The notes under the pieces: generated by a model | What the model was told of the DNA's origin: nothing | Databases searched by the model: none | The model's input: only the letters and a program-made list of their open reading frames with translations | Shown: piece after piece, positions 43,263 to 52,985 of the stretch | Numbering within the stretch: the first letter of the stretch is position 1 | Layout: each line of letters opens with the position of its first letter | DNA from: Arundinibacter roseus | GTDB lineage: Bacteria > Bacteroidota > Bacteroidia > Cytophagales > Spirosomataceae | Reading direction: 5' to 3' | Assembly (NCBI RefSeq): GCF_004348825.1 | Contig: NZ_SMJU01000001.1 | Coordinates: 496,001 to 560,000, forward strand | DNA: 64,000 nucleotides | Position numbers and translations under genes: made by a program

Positions 43263-45014
43263 TCAAAAAGTTTGCTGACGATAGGGCAGATTATAGCGCA
43301 GCGCCAGCGTACTCAGGCGGGTATTTTGCCGCAGCGTGTAGCGAGGCGACTCTTCCTGTCGGCGCAAAACCCGGCCTTCCAGAAATAGATTGTGGGCGAG
43401 CATGTACGACACGCGCAGATCCAGAAAGCGTGTAAAGAGCGGCACTCCCTGCGCAATGACGTTGCCCAAATCGCCAACCCGGGTTTCATAGTCGAGCAGC
43501 AAATTCCCCCCCCAGTTTTGTCCGTCAAAATCCATACCCTGTTTGGTCCACATAATGGTTCCATAGGTGGTGAGACGAGGCGTAATTTTATAGCGGATAA
43601 TGCCGAGAAACTCCCTGAAATTTGCCCCCAAAGGATGTGCCAGTGGCTGCCGGAAATGCGTGTAGTTGCGGGCGCCATCGCGGTGCGTATAGGTGTAGGG
43701 CCTGGCAACGTTGTACTCGCCCTGCAAGTCAAAATTCGGAATTCCGAAAGCATCTACGTACTTGAAGCCAAGTTGTCCGCCATATTTTTTGGTCCACGAA
43801 CCTTCGTTACTAAAAAAATATTTAGTTAAAAATTCATCCAGCATAAACTGCCCGTAAAGCGAAACGCGGCGCCCCATGAGCCAGCGAAAATCCACGCCAA
43901 GCAGGGCGTTATCTTCGCTACCGAGGTAAGATTCAACGAAACGATAGAAAATTATAGGATTGAGGTAATTCAGTTCATAGCCTCCACCTACGCTGTCACG
44001 ATTAAACACTTCGGATTCAAAAATACCCACATTGAACTTATCGCTCAGATTGACGCTCAGGTGGTGCATTGCCGTATACTTCTTCCCTCGCAGCAGATCA
44101 TTGCCAAAAAAATTCTGGTAATTGATCATGCTCGTAAACAGGTTGGTATACTGAAACTTACCCAAATGCGTATCAATGCGCATGAACAGATACGGGCTGC
44201 TGTTGTCCGATAAAATCATGGAGCGGTAGCCATTTCCTATAAAATTACGGTCGTGGCCAAACTGTATATTGATGCTTTTCAAAGGTCGGAATGTGATATA
44301 CCCTCTCCCCGAAAAGAAATCGACTCCGGTCCGGCGCAGGGTTTTGGCCAGCCCTTCGTTGGGAAAGTTGTAACGATCTGAATACTGACGTACGTAGTTG
44401 GCGAAGGTGCCCTGATTGTCCGAAATAAAGGTATAAAAGCCTAATTTTTGATTGATCAGCCCCCTGATTTCAACCCCTCTGCCGGTAAACCACAAACCGG
44501 TTTCGGTGTTGTTTTCCCGTCCGACATAATTATTTGTGGCAAAATTCACATGCAGATCCAGATCTTCCGTTTGAAGGCTATACAAATCGGCAGGATGGCT
44601 GAAAAATGTTCGTTCTTTTTTAACAGGCGCCGTTTTAATGGTTGGGATAGACCCCATACGGGACAGGTTCAAGGGTACGCTGTCCTCCGCTGTCAGGGCG
44701 GGCGCAGGTTCTTCAACAATCCACTCGCGGCTATCCTGCCGCAGGTAATTGATTGTGGCGCGATCTACCCGTGTAAGTTTTATTTTATCGTCCTTCGCAA
44801 TGCTATCGGTAAGTGCCACTACGGCCTTTCGTTCGTAGGGCTTCAGGGTAGCATGAAATCCTTCTGAAAACATACCCCTCTTGATTTCAAGGCGATCTAT
44901 AAGATGGTAGTAATCATCATTTAGTGGAATAAACGTACTTTGTCCAAAGCTGTGGGAAGACCCTAAGACGGCAAATATAATACAGGTAAAAAAAGCAACA
45001 CTATGTTTACTCAT
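43263..45014 (-). CDS. Wzi-like capsule assembly outer membrane protein
   Basis: A 583-residue protein. The ATG at 45014 opens the signal peptide MSKHSVAFFTCIIFAVLGSS; the frame is open upstream to 45059 without a leader. The mature part is a barrel with the Wzi-type segments GFYTFISDNQGTFANYVRQY, FGHDRNFIGNGYRSMILSD and YGQFMLDEFLTKYFF. Wzi-type proteins bind capsule or exopolysaccharide at the surface. Followed by gmhA. Confidence 0.88.
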   Translation of the reverse strand: MSKHSVAFFTCIIFAVLGSSHSFGQSTFIPLNDDYYHLIDRLEIKRGMFSEGFHATLKPYERKAVVALTDSIAKDDKIKLTRVDRATINYLRQDSREWIVEEPAPALTAEDSVPLNLSRMGSIPTIKTAPVKKERTFFSHPADLYSLQTEDLDLHVNFATNNYVGRENNTETGLWFTGRGVEIRGLINQKLGFYTFISDNQGTFANYVRQYSDRYNFPNEGLAKTLRRTGVDFFSGRGYITFRPLKSINIQFGHDRNFIGNGYRSMILSDNSSPYLFMRIDTHLGKFQYTNLFTSMINYQNFFGNDLLRGKKYTAMHHLSVNLSDKFNVGIFESEVFNRDSVGGGYELNYLNPIIFYRFVESYLGSEDNALLGVDFRWLMGRRVSLYGQFMLDEFLTKYFFSNEGSWTKKYGGQLGFKYVDAFGIPNFDLQGEYNVARPYTYTHRDGARNYTHFRQPLAHPLGANFREFLGIIRYKITPRLTTYGTIMWTKQGMDFDGQNWGGNLLLDYETRVGDLGNVIAQGVPLFTRFLDLRVSYMLAHNLFLEGRVLRRQEESPRYTLRQNTRLSTLALRYNLPYRQQTF

Positions 45015-45153
45015 GACAGCAAAAGGTCCAGAATTCGGAATAAAGAAATAACCACACAAAAAATGCCAAACAAAAATTCCGTAGCTTTAAAAGTGCCAAA
45101 TTAGAGAATCAATTTGTATAATCGTTACAGTTTTGATCAAAACCTTTCCCGCT

Positions 45154-45798
45154 ATGTTTATTCTTTCCCAAACTCCTTCCATTGCAAATCATTTTCTGGC
45201 TGAACTTCGTGACGTTTCGGTCCAAACCGACCGCATGCGTTTTCGTCGGAATCTGGAACGTTTGGGTGAGTTGCTGGCATACGAAATATCGAAGTCTTTG
45301 TCGTACCGTACTGAAACTGTACAGACTCCTTTGGCCGAATCAAAAACCTTTTTACTGCGGCAGCCGGTGGTATTGGCCACCATTCTTCGGGCAAGTTTGC
45401 CGTTTCATCAGGGTTTTTTGAACATGTTCGATCAGGCCGAAAATGCCTTTATCGGGGCTTATCGCGGGCATCATCTCAACGACGATACGTTTGAGGTAGA
45501 AATGGACTACATCACAAGTCCGAACCTTCAGGGCAAAACGCTCATTCTGATGGATCCCATGCTGGCTACCGGGCGCTCGCTCGAAAAAGTATACCATGCG
45601 CTGCTTCGTTTTGGTGTACCGGCCCAAACCCACATTGCGTCCATCATTGCCAGTCAGGAAGGAGTCCGGTATCTTAAAGCCCGAATGCCCGAGTGCAGAC
45701 TATGGCTGGGGGCCGTTGACGATACCCTCAACGAGCATTTCTACATTGTGCCGGGCCTGGGCGATGCCGGAGATCTTGCCTTTGGCCCAAAAGAGTAA
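45154..45798 (+). CDS. upp: Uracil phosphoribosyltransferase
   Basis: A 214-residue enzyme converting uracil and PRPP to UMP. The ATG at 45154 is chosen; upstream only a TTG is in frame. The PRPP loop is LILMDPMLATGRSL, and the C-terminal uracil-binding segment is YIVPGLGDAGDLAFG. Other family blocks are LATILRASLPFHQGF. Divergent from the Wzi-like gene. Confidence 0.95.
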   Translation: MFILSQTPSIANHFLAELRDVSVQTDRMRFRRNLERLGELLAYEISKSLSYRTETVQTPLAESKTFLLRQPVVLATILRASLPFHQGFLNMFDQAENAFIGAYRGHHLNDDTFEVEMDYITSPNLQGKTLILMDPMLATGRSLEKVYHALLRFGVPAQTHIASIIASQEGVRYLKARMPECRLWLGAVDDTLNEHFYIVPGLGDAGDLAFGPKE

Positions 45799-45914
45799 AA
45801 ATAGGCGGTGGAAGAGATGGTTTGGGGATTATAGATCAGGATTACTCACAGGCCCTGGCATTGTTTTAGTGTCTTTCGGAAGTAGAAGCATGTTACATTT
45901 AAACGCTGATTCTG

Positions 45915-46412
45915 ATGAAAACCGAAGAACTTAACAAAGGGCTTAATAAAGTACAAGAGTTGATTGACTCCATTGAAGTAGCCATGATTACATCTATGGA
46001 AGCAAACGGCGACCACCGGAGCCGCCCCATGCAAACCCAAAAACTTGACGCAGACGGTTGTCTATGGTTTTTGACTACCAAAACTTCCCATAAAACCGAA
46101 ACGCTTAAAGAGTTTCCTCAGGTAAATGTGAGCTATGCCGACAAACAAAATCAATCCTACCTTTCGTTAACGGGTACGGCCTCGCTTACCGACGACCCGG
46201 AAATTAAAAAAGAACTTTGGAATCCGATTGCCAAAGCATGGTTTCCAAAGGGTCTGGAAGACCCCGATCTGACGATTTTGAAAGTACAGATAAAAGATGC
46301 CGAATACTGGGATAGCTCCTCATCAAAAATGGTACAGGCTTTTGAAATTGCGAAAGCACTCATTACGGGCGACACCTACGAAGAGGGTGAACATGGAAAA
46401 GTAACGCTTTGA
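45915..46412 (+). CDS. Pyridoxamine 5'-phosphate oxidase-family (general stress) protein
   Basis: A 165-residue split-barrel flavin-binding-type protein. Typical segments are AMITSMEANGDHRSRPMQTQ, LWFLTTKTSHKTETLKEFPQ and VNVSYADKQNQSYLSLTG. Such proteins bind FMN or related cofactors; most are of unknown function and many are stress-linked. It is convergent with the TonB receptor gene, with a long palindromic terminator between them. Confidence 0.88.
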   Translation: MKTEELNKGLNKVQELIDSIEVAMITSMEANGDHRSRPMQTQKLDADGCLWFLTTKTSHKTETLKEFPQVNVSYADKQNQSYLSLTGTASLTDDPEIKKELWNPIAKAWFPKGLEDPDLTILKVQIKDAEYWDSSSSKMVQAFEIAKALITGDTYEEGEHGKVTL

Positions 46413-46424
46413 GTTACGTATCTC

Positions 46425-46470
46425 ATAACCAAAAAGCGCTGCCCGAGACCGGGCAGCGCTTTTTGGTTAT
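46425..46470. terminator. Bidirectional terminator with 21-bp perfect stem
   Basis: Two 21-base arms (46425-46445 and 46450-46470) are perfectly complementary around the loop AGAC. The GC-rich core AGCGCTGCCCG is flanked by A5/T5, so it works in both directions between convergent genes. Confidence 0.9.
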
Positions 46471-46494
46471 TCAGGCAGTAAAGCTTGTGAAAAA

Positions 46495-49400
46495 TTAATT
46501 CAGAAGCTCGTCAAAAGTAAGCGAGATGTAGTACATAGAACCAACTGCTGCGCTTCCGTAGGCCTGCACGTAAGGCTTGCCAAACAGGTTGGTACCTCCT
46601 ACTTTCAGAATTGACTTAATACCGGGCATCTTCATGCTTACCTGCGCGTCAATGTTGTTGATTGCCTGCACGGTGGTGTTTGAGAAAAGCGGTACGGTGG
46701 TAGTTGTAGGCTGTACAAATCCTGCTTCCCACACGAATGCATCCTGATGACGGTACGATACCGTAAATCCAACCTTATTGGCAGCGCCAATGCGACGACC
46801 GAATTTCAGGTTATAGCGGTTTGTCGGCGTGTTAAATCCGGCGTACTGCTGCTCAGGCGTGGGCACAAAGCGTCCCAGTTCATTATTAGCCATATTACCA
46901 CCGACGTAGTAGCCTTTCGCAAGGGAATAATCAGCGCTGATGGCAAAGCCCTGTACATTGATAGACTCGTTGGTATTGGCCGGCCGCGAGTACGCAATAC
47001 GTGTGCTCGCACTTCCTACACCCGATTCAATGGGTAGTCCGGGACCAGCCGGAGCGGTGGGTACGATAATTACGGTTGAGCCAATGAAGTTGGTGTATTT
47101 GCTGAAATAGTAGTAGGCATCTACAAAAAGTTTCTTTCCGATCACACCTTTATACCCAATTTCATACGAAGCAATGCGCTCGGGTTTTAGCTCAGGTGCC
47201 TGATACTTTGGAACTGCGGCCAAAGCAAAGGCAGGCAATACCTGCGCTACAACTCCCGGCAAATTTGCCTGCAAAGCGCCCGGTAACTGTGCGGCTACTC
47301 CCTGCTGAATAGCTCCGGCAATGACCTGCGGATTATTCGGAATTTGCCCTGCAGTAACAGCAGCATTGACGGCGGCTGTTACCGCGGCGTTTACCTGTTG
47401 TGTAATGGCAGCGGTGGCATATTGCTGAGCCTGCTGCTGAACAGCCGGCTGCGCGGCATACTGAGCAATTACGGCAGGATCAAGATTCTGACGCAGTATT
47501 CCATTTTGCAGATTATAGCGATTATTGAATTCATCCAAACCACCAATCAAAATGGCGTTTGGTGTACGAAGATCGATGTACTGATTCTGCGTGGTCGGAA
47601 TCCGGAATCCTGACTGATACGACAGGCGGATGTTGTGATTTCCGAACGTAGTCACGGCTGACAGACGCGGGGTAAACTGTCCGTCAAAATTCTCGTTTTT
47701 ATCATAGCGCAACGAACCGGACAATTTCAGGTGATCTTTGAAAAGTTGCTTACCTGCCTGTACAAAGGCACCGTACTCCGTAATACCAATGCTGCCATCG
47801 CGGCCGTCTTTGGTATCGGCAAACAGCGTTCCGTTGGAGCGCAGCTGATACTGACGTACATTGGCACCTACCAACAGCTCAACGACCTTGATTTCATTCT
47901 TGAAGTTATAAAGACCTTCAGCATGATACATATTCGTCCGATCCAGGAAGTTACTGCCATTTTCCGAAATCGGCGTATCACGCCATTTATTCAATAGTGA
48001 ATTAAACCGCTCTGAACCCGGTGCGGGCATATCCCGATCAGCAAACTGACGAGCCAGCAAAAACGCCTGCTCCTGCGCAGCACCCTGCGCACGTGCCTGT
48101 ACAAAAGCTCCGGCATATTCGCCAAACCAGGTGGCGTGCGGTTTGATTTCGTTCAGCATCGACACAGCCGCCAGGCCTGCAAGGTATGAGTCGCCGGAGC
48201 GCTCCTGTGTGGTGTAGGCACGAACGGTGAAGTTGTCGCCCCGAAGTTCAAGTTTGCCTTGTGCCAGATTAAAATTACGCAACGAGTAGCGACCCGTGCC
48301 CGTGTACACTGTTGTACCGTAGCCGTAGTTAAACTGCCCGATTGCCTCAATTTTATCATTAATCCGATAGTGTAAGGCAAGGTTTGTTTTAAAAGACTTA
48401 GTATTATAATCTACCAAATCCCGCTCCGCAAATCCTGTCCGGCTCACGTTCGTGCTTGGTAACAGTCCCAGGGCATTGGCAGGAAGCAACCCGGCACCGA
48501 CGAGGCTTTGCCCTACGGTATTGAGGTTGGCCTGTACTTCATCCCCGTAGTAGTTCATGCCGTCGTAGTCGTTGTTGACACCTGCGCCGCGGGTTCCGTC
48601 CTGCACACCGCCTACGTTGAGGTTGGTGGCGTCGCTTGCCTGCCAATCCTGCGCCTGTATGTACGAAACGTTTACCTTGTAGGCCCACTTGTTATTGAAC
48701 GCTTTGGCATACCGAATAGAGGCATCGTAAAATGGCGTGTTGACTACATCACGGTTGTTAGCGCTCATAATTCCGGTCTTAACCGACGCACTTAGTCCCT
48801 GATACAAAAACGGGCTTTTGCTATTCATCAAAACCAAACCATTGATGGCGTTTGGGCCATACAATGCCGAAGCAGCGCCGGGCAATACATCCACGCTTTC
48901 GAGGTCGAGTTCGGGAATTCCTACGATGTTATCAATCGGGAAATTCAGCCCCGGAGCGGAGTTGTCCATTCCGTCAATCATCTGTACGGTCCGTGGGTTT
49001 CCGGTTGCGCCAAAACCCCGCATGTTGATTGATTTGAAGAGCAAACCCTGCGTGGTAAGGTCAATACCTTTAAGATTGGCCAAACCGTCATAAAAACTGC
49101 CCGCCGGGTTATCCCGAATTGCCCGGATGTCCATCCGTTCTACAGCAACCGGCGACTTCATGACGCTTTCTTCTACCCGTGAAGCCGATACAATGACTTC
49201 CTGTCCCATAATCGCCTGCTCTTTCAGGCTAATTTCCAGATCCGACCGATTACCCGAAATCTCAACTTCCTGGGACTCATACCCAACCGAACTGATAATG
49301 ATCTGAAACGGAGGGCGAGTAGTAGTGGTCAGTTCAAACGTTCCGGAAGCATCAGTAATTGTTCCGATTACTTTTCCTTTAACCTGAATACTCACGCCAA

Positions 49401-49539
49401 TCAGACCGTCGCGAGTTCCTGCATCCAACACTTTTCCGGCAATGGTAACAGAGCCATTCTGACCATATGAAAATGAGGAGTTCATGAGAATTAACAGCAC
49501 CGTGATGTACGATACTGTCTTTTTTAATACTTTCAGCAT
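46495..49539 (-). CDS. TonB-dependent receptor with Ala/Gln-rich insertion
   Basis: A 1014-residue outer membrane receptor. After the signal peptide (ending FSYGQ) there is a carboxypeptidase-regulatory-like domain (VTIAGKVLDAGTRDGLIGVS). A plug follows with EVIVSASRVEES, NMRGFGATGNPRTVQMIDGM and ESVDVLPGAASALYGPNAIN, then a 22-strand-type barrel ending MYYISLTFDELLN. Between about residues 680 and 780 the barrel carries a low-complexity stretch rich in Ala, Gln and Val (AVTAAVNAAVTAG). No SusD gene is adjacent. Ligand unknown. Confidence 0.93.
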   Translation of the reverse strand: MLKVLKKTVSYITVLLILMNSSFSYGQNGSVTIAGKVLDAGTRDGLIGVSIQVKGKVIGTITDASGTFELTTTTRPPFQIIISSVGYESQEVEISGNRSDLEISLKEQAIMGQEVIVSASRVEESVMKSPVAVERMDIRAIRDNPAGSFYDGLANLKGIDLTTQGLLFKSINMRGFGATGNPRTVQMIDGMDNSAPGLNFPIDNIVGIPELDLESVDVLPGAASALYGPNAINGLVLMNSKSPFLYQGLSASVKTGIMSANNRDVVNTPFYDASIRYAKAFNNKWAYKVNVSYIQAQDWQASDATNLNVGGVQDGTRGAGVNNDYDGMNYYGDEVQANLNTVGQSLVGAGLLPANALGLLPSTNVSRTGFAERDLVDYNTKSFKTNLALHYRINDKIEAIGQFNYGYGTTVYTGTGRYSLRNFNLAQGKLELRGDNFTVRAYTTQERSGDSYLAGLAAVSMLNEIKPHATWFGEYAGAFVQARAQGAAQEQAFLLARQFADRDMPAPGSERFNSLLNKWRDTPISENGSNFLDRTNMYHAEGLYNFKNEIKVVELLVGANVRQYQLRSNGTLFADTKDGRDGSIGITEYGAFVQAGKQLFKDHLKLSGSLRYDKNENFDGQFTPRLSAVTTFGNHNIRLSYQSGFRIPTTQNQYIDLRTPNAILIGGLDEFNNRYNLQNGILRQNLDPAVIAQYAAQPAVQQQAQQYATAAITQQVNAAVTAAVNAAVTAGQIPNNPQVIAGAIQQGVAAQLPGALQANLPGVVAQVLPAFALAAVPKYQAPELKPERIASYEIGYKGVIGKKLFVDAYYYFSKYTNFIGSTVIIVPTAPAGPGLPIESGVGSASTRIAYSRPANTNESINVQGFAISADYSLAKGYYVGGNMANNELGRFVPTPEQQYAGFNTPTNRYNLKFGRRIGAANKVGFTVSYRHQDAFVWEAGFVQPTTTTVPLFSNTTVQAINNIDAQVSMKMPGIKSILKVGGTNLFGKPYVQAYGSAAVGSMYYISLTFDELLN

Positions 49540-49852
49540 AAATTGTTTAGTGGGGGTTAATTGTTTGTTGTTCGCATATAAAATGTAATATTAAAAATAA
49601 GTATTATTATTATACCATTTTTTCTCAAAATCATCAAAAAATTACAATTCAGCCGCATTAAAATTATTTAAATAGTACAAAATCAGCCCTTTGCTTTGTA
49701 ACTCAGGTCCCTAGACGTAAAATATATGTAACTGAATTTAAAGTTGTTTCTAAAAAATCTATTGAGATCGTTTTCTAAAAAACAACAACCTCCGACAAGA
49801 AAAGTAATAGATTTGTTTTATTAGTCCTTATCATCAAAATGCACTTCCAATC
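49540..49852. other. AT-rich intergenic region between receptor and manC genes
   Basis: About 310 bases between divergent genes. On the minus strand a TACATTTTA box precedes the receptor gene. Nothing else is convincing. Confidence 0.35.
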
Positions 49853-50920
49853 ATGCAAAATACCTATGTAATCATTATGGCCGGTGGTGTCGGAACCCGT
49901 TTCTGGCCTTTTAGCCGCACCAACTATCCTAAGCAATTTCATGATGTACTGGGCACCGGAAAATCAATGCTCCAACAAACCGTTGAGCGATTTGAAGGAA
50001 TATGCCCCATCGAAAATATTTATGTAGTAACCAATCATGAATATGAACAACTGGTTACGGAGCAGCTTCCATTGCTCATGCCGGACCAGATTTTACTGGA
50101 ACCTCACCGCCGCAATACCGCTCCCTGCATTGCCTACGCCTGCTACAAAATCGGGGCCAAAAATCCCGACGCTAACATTGTGGTAGCACCCGCCGATCAC
50201 ATTATTCTGAAAGAGGAAACTTTTCGCGATACGATCCGGGTGGCTTTGGGAGCCACGCGACAGGAAGATATTCTGGTAACATTGGGGATTCAGCCCACGC
50301 GGCCCGATACGGGCTATGGGTATATTCAGTACATTCCGGATAAGCGAATGGTAAAAAAGGTAAAAACTTTTACCGAAAAGCCCCACCTCGACCTGGCTAT
50401 TCAGTTTCTGGAAAGCGGTGATTTTGTCTGGAATGCCGGGATTTTTGTCTGGAATGTACGTGCACTGAAAAATGCCGTCACGAGCTTCCTTCCTGACATT
50501 GCGGAGTTATTTGGAGAAGGGGAAAAGTACTATTATACGCAGGAAGAGGTACCTTATATTAACAAGATTTACTCCCATTGCGGCAATATTTCCATTGACA
50601 ACGGCATCATGGAAAAAGCTGATAATGTCCACGTAGTGCTTAGCAGTTTTGGCTGGTCTGACCTCGGTACCTGGAAGTCGTTGTATGAAGTTTCGGAAAA
50701 AGACGAAAACCAAAACGTCACGGATGGAAATCTGATTCTGCACGATACGCAGGATTGCATCATCAAAACGCCCGCCGATAAGTTGGTAGCCATCAACGGT
50801 CTTCATGGGTTTATCGTGGCTGAGTACGACGACGTTTTGCTGATTTGCCGAAAAGAGGAAGAGCAAAAAGTGAAAGAGTTGGTGGCCCAGGCCCGCGAAC
50901 TCAATCCAAAGTATAGCTAA
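49853..50920 (+). CDS. manC: Mannose-1-phosphate guanylyltransferase
   Basis: A 355-residue nucleotidyltransferase making GDP-mannose. The GTP-binding loop is IIMAGGVGTRFWPFSR, followed by EPHRRNTAPCIAYA, the FTEKP sugar-binding motif, WNAGIFVWN, and GWSDLGTW. It is the short, single-domain form without the PMI domain. GDP-mannose feeds capsule, LPS or glycoprotein synthesis, in line with the gmhA and wzi-like genes nearby. Confidence 0.95.
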   Translation: MQNTYVIIMAGGVGTRFWPFSRTNYPKQFHDVLGTGKSMLQQTVERFEGICPIENIYVVTNHEYEQLVTEQLPLLMPDQILLEPHRRNTAPCIAYACYKIGAKNPDANIVVAPADHIILKEETFRDTIRVALGATRQEDILVTLGIQPTRPDTGYGYIQYIPDKRMVKKVKTFTEKPHLDLAIQFLESGDFVWNAGIFVWNVRALKNAVTSFLPDIAELFGEGEKYYYTQEEVPYINKIYSHCGNISIDNGIMEKADNVHVVLSSFGWSDLGTWKSLYEVSEKDENQNVTDGNLILHDTQDCIIKTPADKLVAINGLHGFIVAEYDDVLLICRKEEEQKVKELVAQARELNPKYS

Positions 50921-50963
50921 GCCTAAAAAAGGGAATAGATCAATCGTTCAAAATTGAGTAACA

Positions 50964-51021
50964 AAAAACCTCCGCTGGAAAGAACCTGTCTACAAAACGG
51001 GCCTACCCTCCGGAGGTTTTT
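50964..51021. terminator. Terminator between manC and thiL
   Basis: Stem AAAAACCTCCG (50964-50974) with CGGAGGTTTTT (51011-51021) around a long loop, between convergent genes. The T run on each strand suits both directions. Confidence 0.7.
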
Positions 51022-51037
51022 CATTTTATTTTTGTAA

Positions 51038-52072
51038 TTATTGATTAAAATGATTCCAGCCCTGCGCCGTAATGGGTAGCCGGTTGCCTCCTTTGGTGGC
51101 AAGCTGAATTTCAGCAGGCTTGTCGGTCATGTAGCCAATGACGCTAATATTGGGGCTGTTTTTTACACGATCATAGTCAGCCTGTTTGATGGTAAAAAGC
51201 AGTTCATAATCTTCGCCGCCGTTCATAGCTGCCGTAATCGGGCTTAAATTCAGCTCGGTTCCGATCAGGTAAACCTGTTCGTCAATTGGAATATTTTCTT
51301 CAAAAACCAACGCTCCTACCCCCGATTGGCTGCACAAGTGCAAGAGCTCCGAAGCCAGGCCATCCGATACATCAATCATAGCGGTAGGCACTACGCCTGC
51401 GTCCCGTAGTTCGTAGATCACGTCCATGCGTGCCTCCGGTTTGAGCTGCCGCTGAATGATATATTCATTTCCTTCGAGTTCCGGCTGCATGCCCGGATTA
51501 GCCATGTATACCTGTTTTTCTCTTTCCAGCACCTGTAAGCCCATATATGCTCCGCCCAGGTCACCGGTCACACAGAGCAGATCATTGGGTTTTGCGGTCT
51601 TGCGATACGTAACTTTTTCCTTAGCAACCTTGCCAAAAACGCTCACCGAAATCAGCAAACCCGAGCGGGAAGCCGACAGGTCGCCACCCACGAGGTCAAC
51701 TTTGAAATCGTCGCAGGCGGCTCGCATTCCTGCATAAAGTTCTTCCACCGCTTCTACCGAAAAACGATTGCTTAGCGCCAAACCCACCGTCACCTGCCCC
51801 GGAATGCCGTTCATGGCGGCAATATCCGACACATTCACGGCGATAGCTTTATAACCGACGTGTTTTAGTGGACAAAAAGCCAGATCAAAGTGTACACCTT
51901 CGAGAAGCAAATCGGTGGAAAGCAGGCCATATTCGGTGCCGAGGTCGATCACGGCAGTATCGTCGCCGATGCCCAGAACGGAATCGGGAAGTGTTGGGGT
52001 AAAATTTTCGCTTAGACGGCGGATCAGGCCAAATTCTCCCAGCGAGGCTATTTCAGTACGGGATTGTGTCAT
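51038..52072 (-). CDS. thiL: Thiamine-monophosphate kinase
   Basis: A 344-residue kinase of the AIR-synthase fold. Conserved blocks are LGIGDDTAVIDLG, VNVSDIAAMNGIPG, VTGDLGGAYMGL, IDVSDGLASEL and NGGEDYELLFT. ThiL phosphorylates thiamine monophosphate to the active diphosphate. It is followed at the 5' side by a lipoprotein gene on the same strand, with a small hairpin between them. Confidence 0.95.
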   Translation of the reverse strand: MTQSRTEIASLGEFGLIRRLSENFTPTLPDSVLGIGDDTAVIDLGTEYGLLSTDLLLEGVHFDLAFCPLKHVGYKAIAVNVSDIAAMNGIPGQVTVGLALSNRFSVEAVEELYAGMRAACDDFKVDLVGGDLSASRSGLLISVSVFGKVAKEKVTYRKTAKPNDLLCVTGDLGGAYMGLQVLEREKQVYMANPGMQPELEGNEYIIQRQLKPEARMDVIYELRDAGVVPTAMIDVSDGLASELLHLCSQSGVGALVFEENIPIDEQVYLIGTELNLSPITAAMNGGEDYELLFTIKQADYDRVKNSPNISVIGYMTDKPAEIQLATKGGNRLPITAQGWNHFNQ

Positions 52073-52101
52073 ATACAGAACAGAGTTGTTAAAAACAAGA
52101 A

Positions 52102-52129
52102 GAAGCCGATTCAGCGTAGAACCGGCTTC
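52102..52129 (-). terminator. Possible terminator after the lipoprotein gene
   Basis: Stem GAAGCCG / CGGCTTC with a 14-base loop. On the minus strand it runs into CTTCTTGTTTTT. It lies between the lipoprotein gene and thiL. Confidence 0.45.
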
Positions 52130-52153
52130 CTATAATTCCTTTTGATGCTCTTT

Positions 52154-52600
52154 CTACGGATTTGAAAGAGTGTATTGGTTGATGGTTCCTCCGGTTTTAA
52201 CGCTTGCCGTAGTACGGGCCAGCGTCATCATGGTATCTTCAAAGGACGAAATAGTGAACTCTATGGTTCCGTTGGTTCCGGTAGGAATTGGATTCAGGTT
52301 TTTAAGGATGAGCCGGGTATCCCCGTTTAGCTCCCATTGGCCGGTAAAAACAGTTCCGTCTACTTCGGTCAAGGTAGCTGCGCCCGAAGCGTTGAGCACA
52401 AGCTTGAAGCCTGAATAGCCGGGCTTGGTGTTGTTGGCGCCTCCTTTGGTGAATACAACGGTACTTCCTTCACGTACAGACTCCGCGGACCAGGCTTTGG
52501 CAATTCGTTCTGTCAGGGGCGGTGGATCTTTTTTACAACTCGTAGCAAACAAACCTATGGCGACAACTAAGCTCCAAAGAATAGGTTGAAATTTTCTCAT
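52154..52600 (-). CDS. Small lipocalin-like lipoprotein, function unknown
   Basis: A 148-residue protein with a lipoprotein signal peptide (FATSCKKDPPP, a typical Bacteroidetes lipobox with following Lys and Asp). The mature part has a W strand (AKAWSAESVREGS) and LTEVDGTVFTGQWELNGDTR, as in lipocalin-like domains common in this phylum. No function can be given. Confidence 0.75.
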   Translation of the reverse strand: MRKFQPILWSLVVAIGLFATSCKKDPPPLTERIAKAWSAESVREGSTVVFTKGGANNTKPGYSGFKLVLNASGAATLTEVDGTVFTGQWELNGDTRLILKNLNPIPTGTNGTIEFTISSFEDTMMTLARTTASVKTGGTINQYTLSNP

Positions 52601-52757
52601 ATCCTCACGATCAATTATTTTTCCTCAAAAGAACGAATTTTTTACGTTTTTTTATACTCAAATTTACACCTAATTCCGAAAACTATACACATTTGCTTTG
52701 TTACACTCCATTTATAAATGTATCCAACTATATAGTCAACGACTTTTCCTTTTTCGT

Positions 52758-52985
52758 ATGAAAGAATATACCCGAGCCCAGCTTGCGCTGAGAAACGGAC
52801 AGGATCGTGAGGAGATTTGGTGTGCTTACCAAGGCCTCATTTATGACGTATCGCCATCGCGTCTATGGAAAAATGGGAAGCATTATGAGCATTGGGCTGG
52901 TCAGGACCTGACCCAGGAACTGTCGGCAGCTCCCCATACCGACGGTGTTTTTTCTCGTTTTATTATCATTGGAAAATTAAAATGA
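52758..52985 (+). CDS. Cytochrome b5-like heme-binding protein
   Basis: A 75-residue single-domain protein. The ATG at 52758 begins the domain directly (MKEYTRAQLALRNGQD). The prokaryotic Cyt-b5 pattern is present: WCAYQGLIYDVSPSRLW, then KHYEHWAGQDLT with likely heme ligand His45, and AAPHTDGVF with His60. There is no membrane anchor. Its TGA overlaps the start of the next gene, so the two are translationally coupled. Confidence 0.82.
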   Translation: MKEYTRAQLALRNGQDREEIWCAYQGLIYDVSPSRLWKNGKHYEHWAGQDLTQELSAAPHTDGVFSRFIIIGKLK

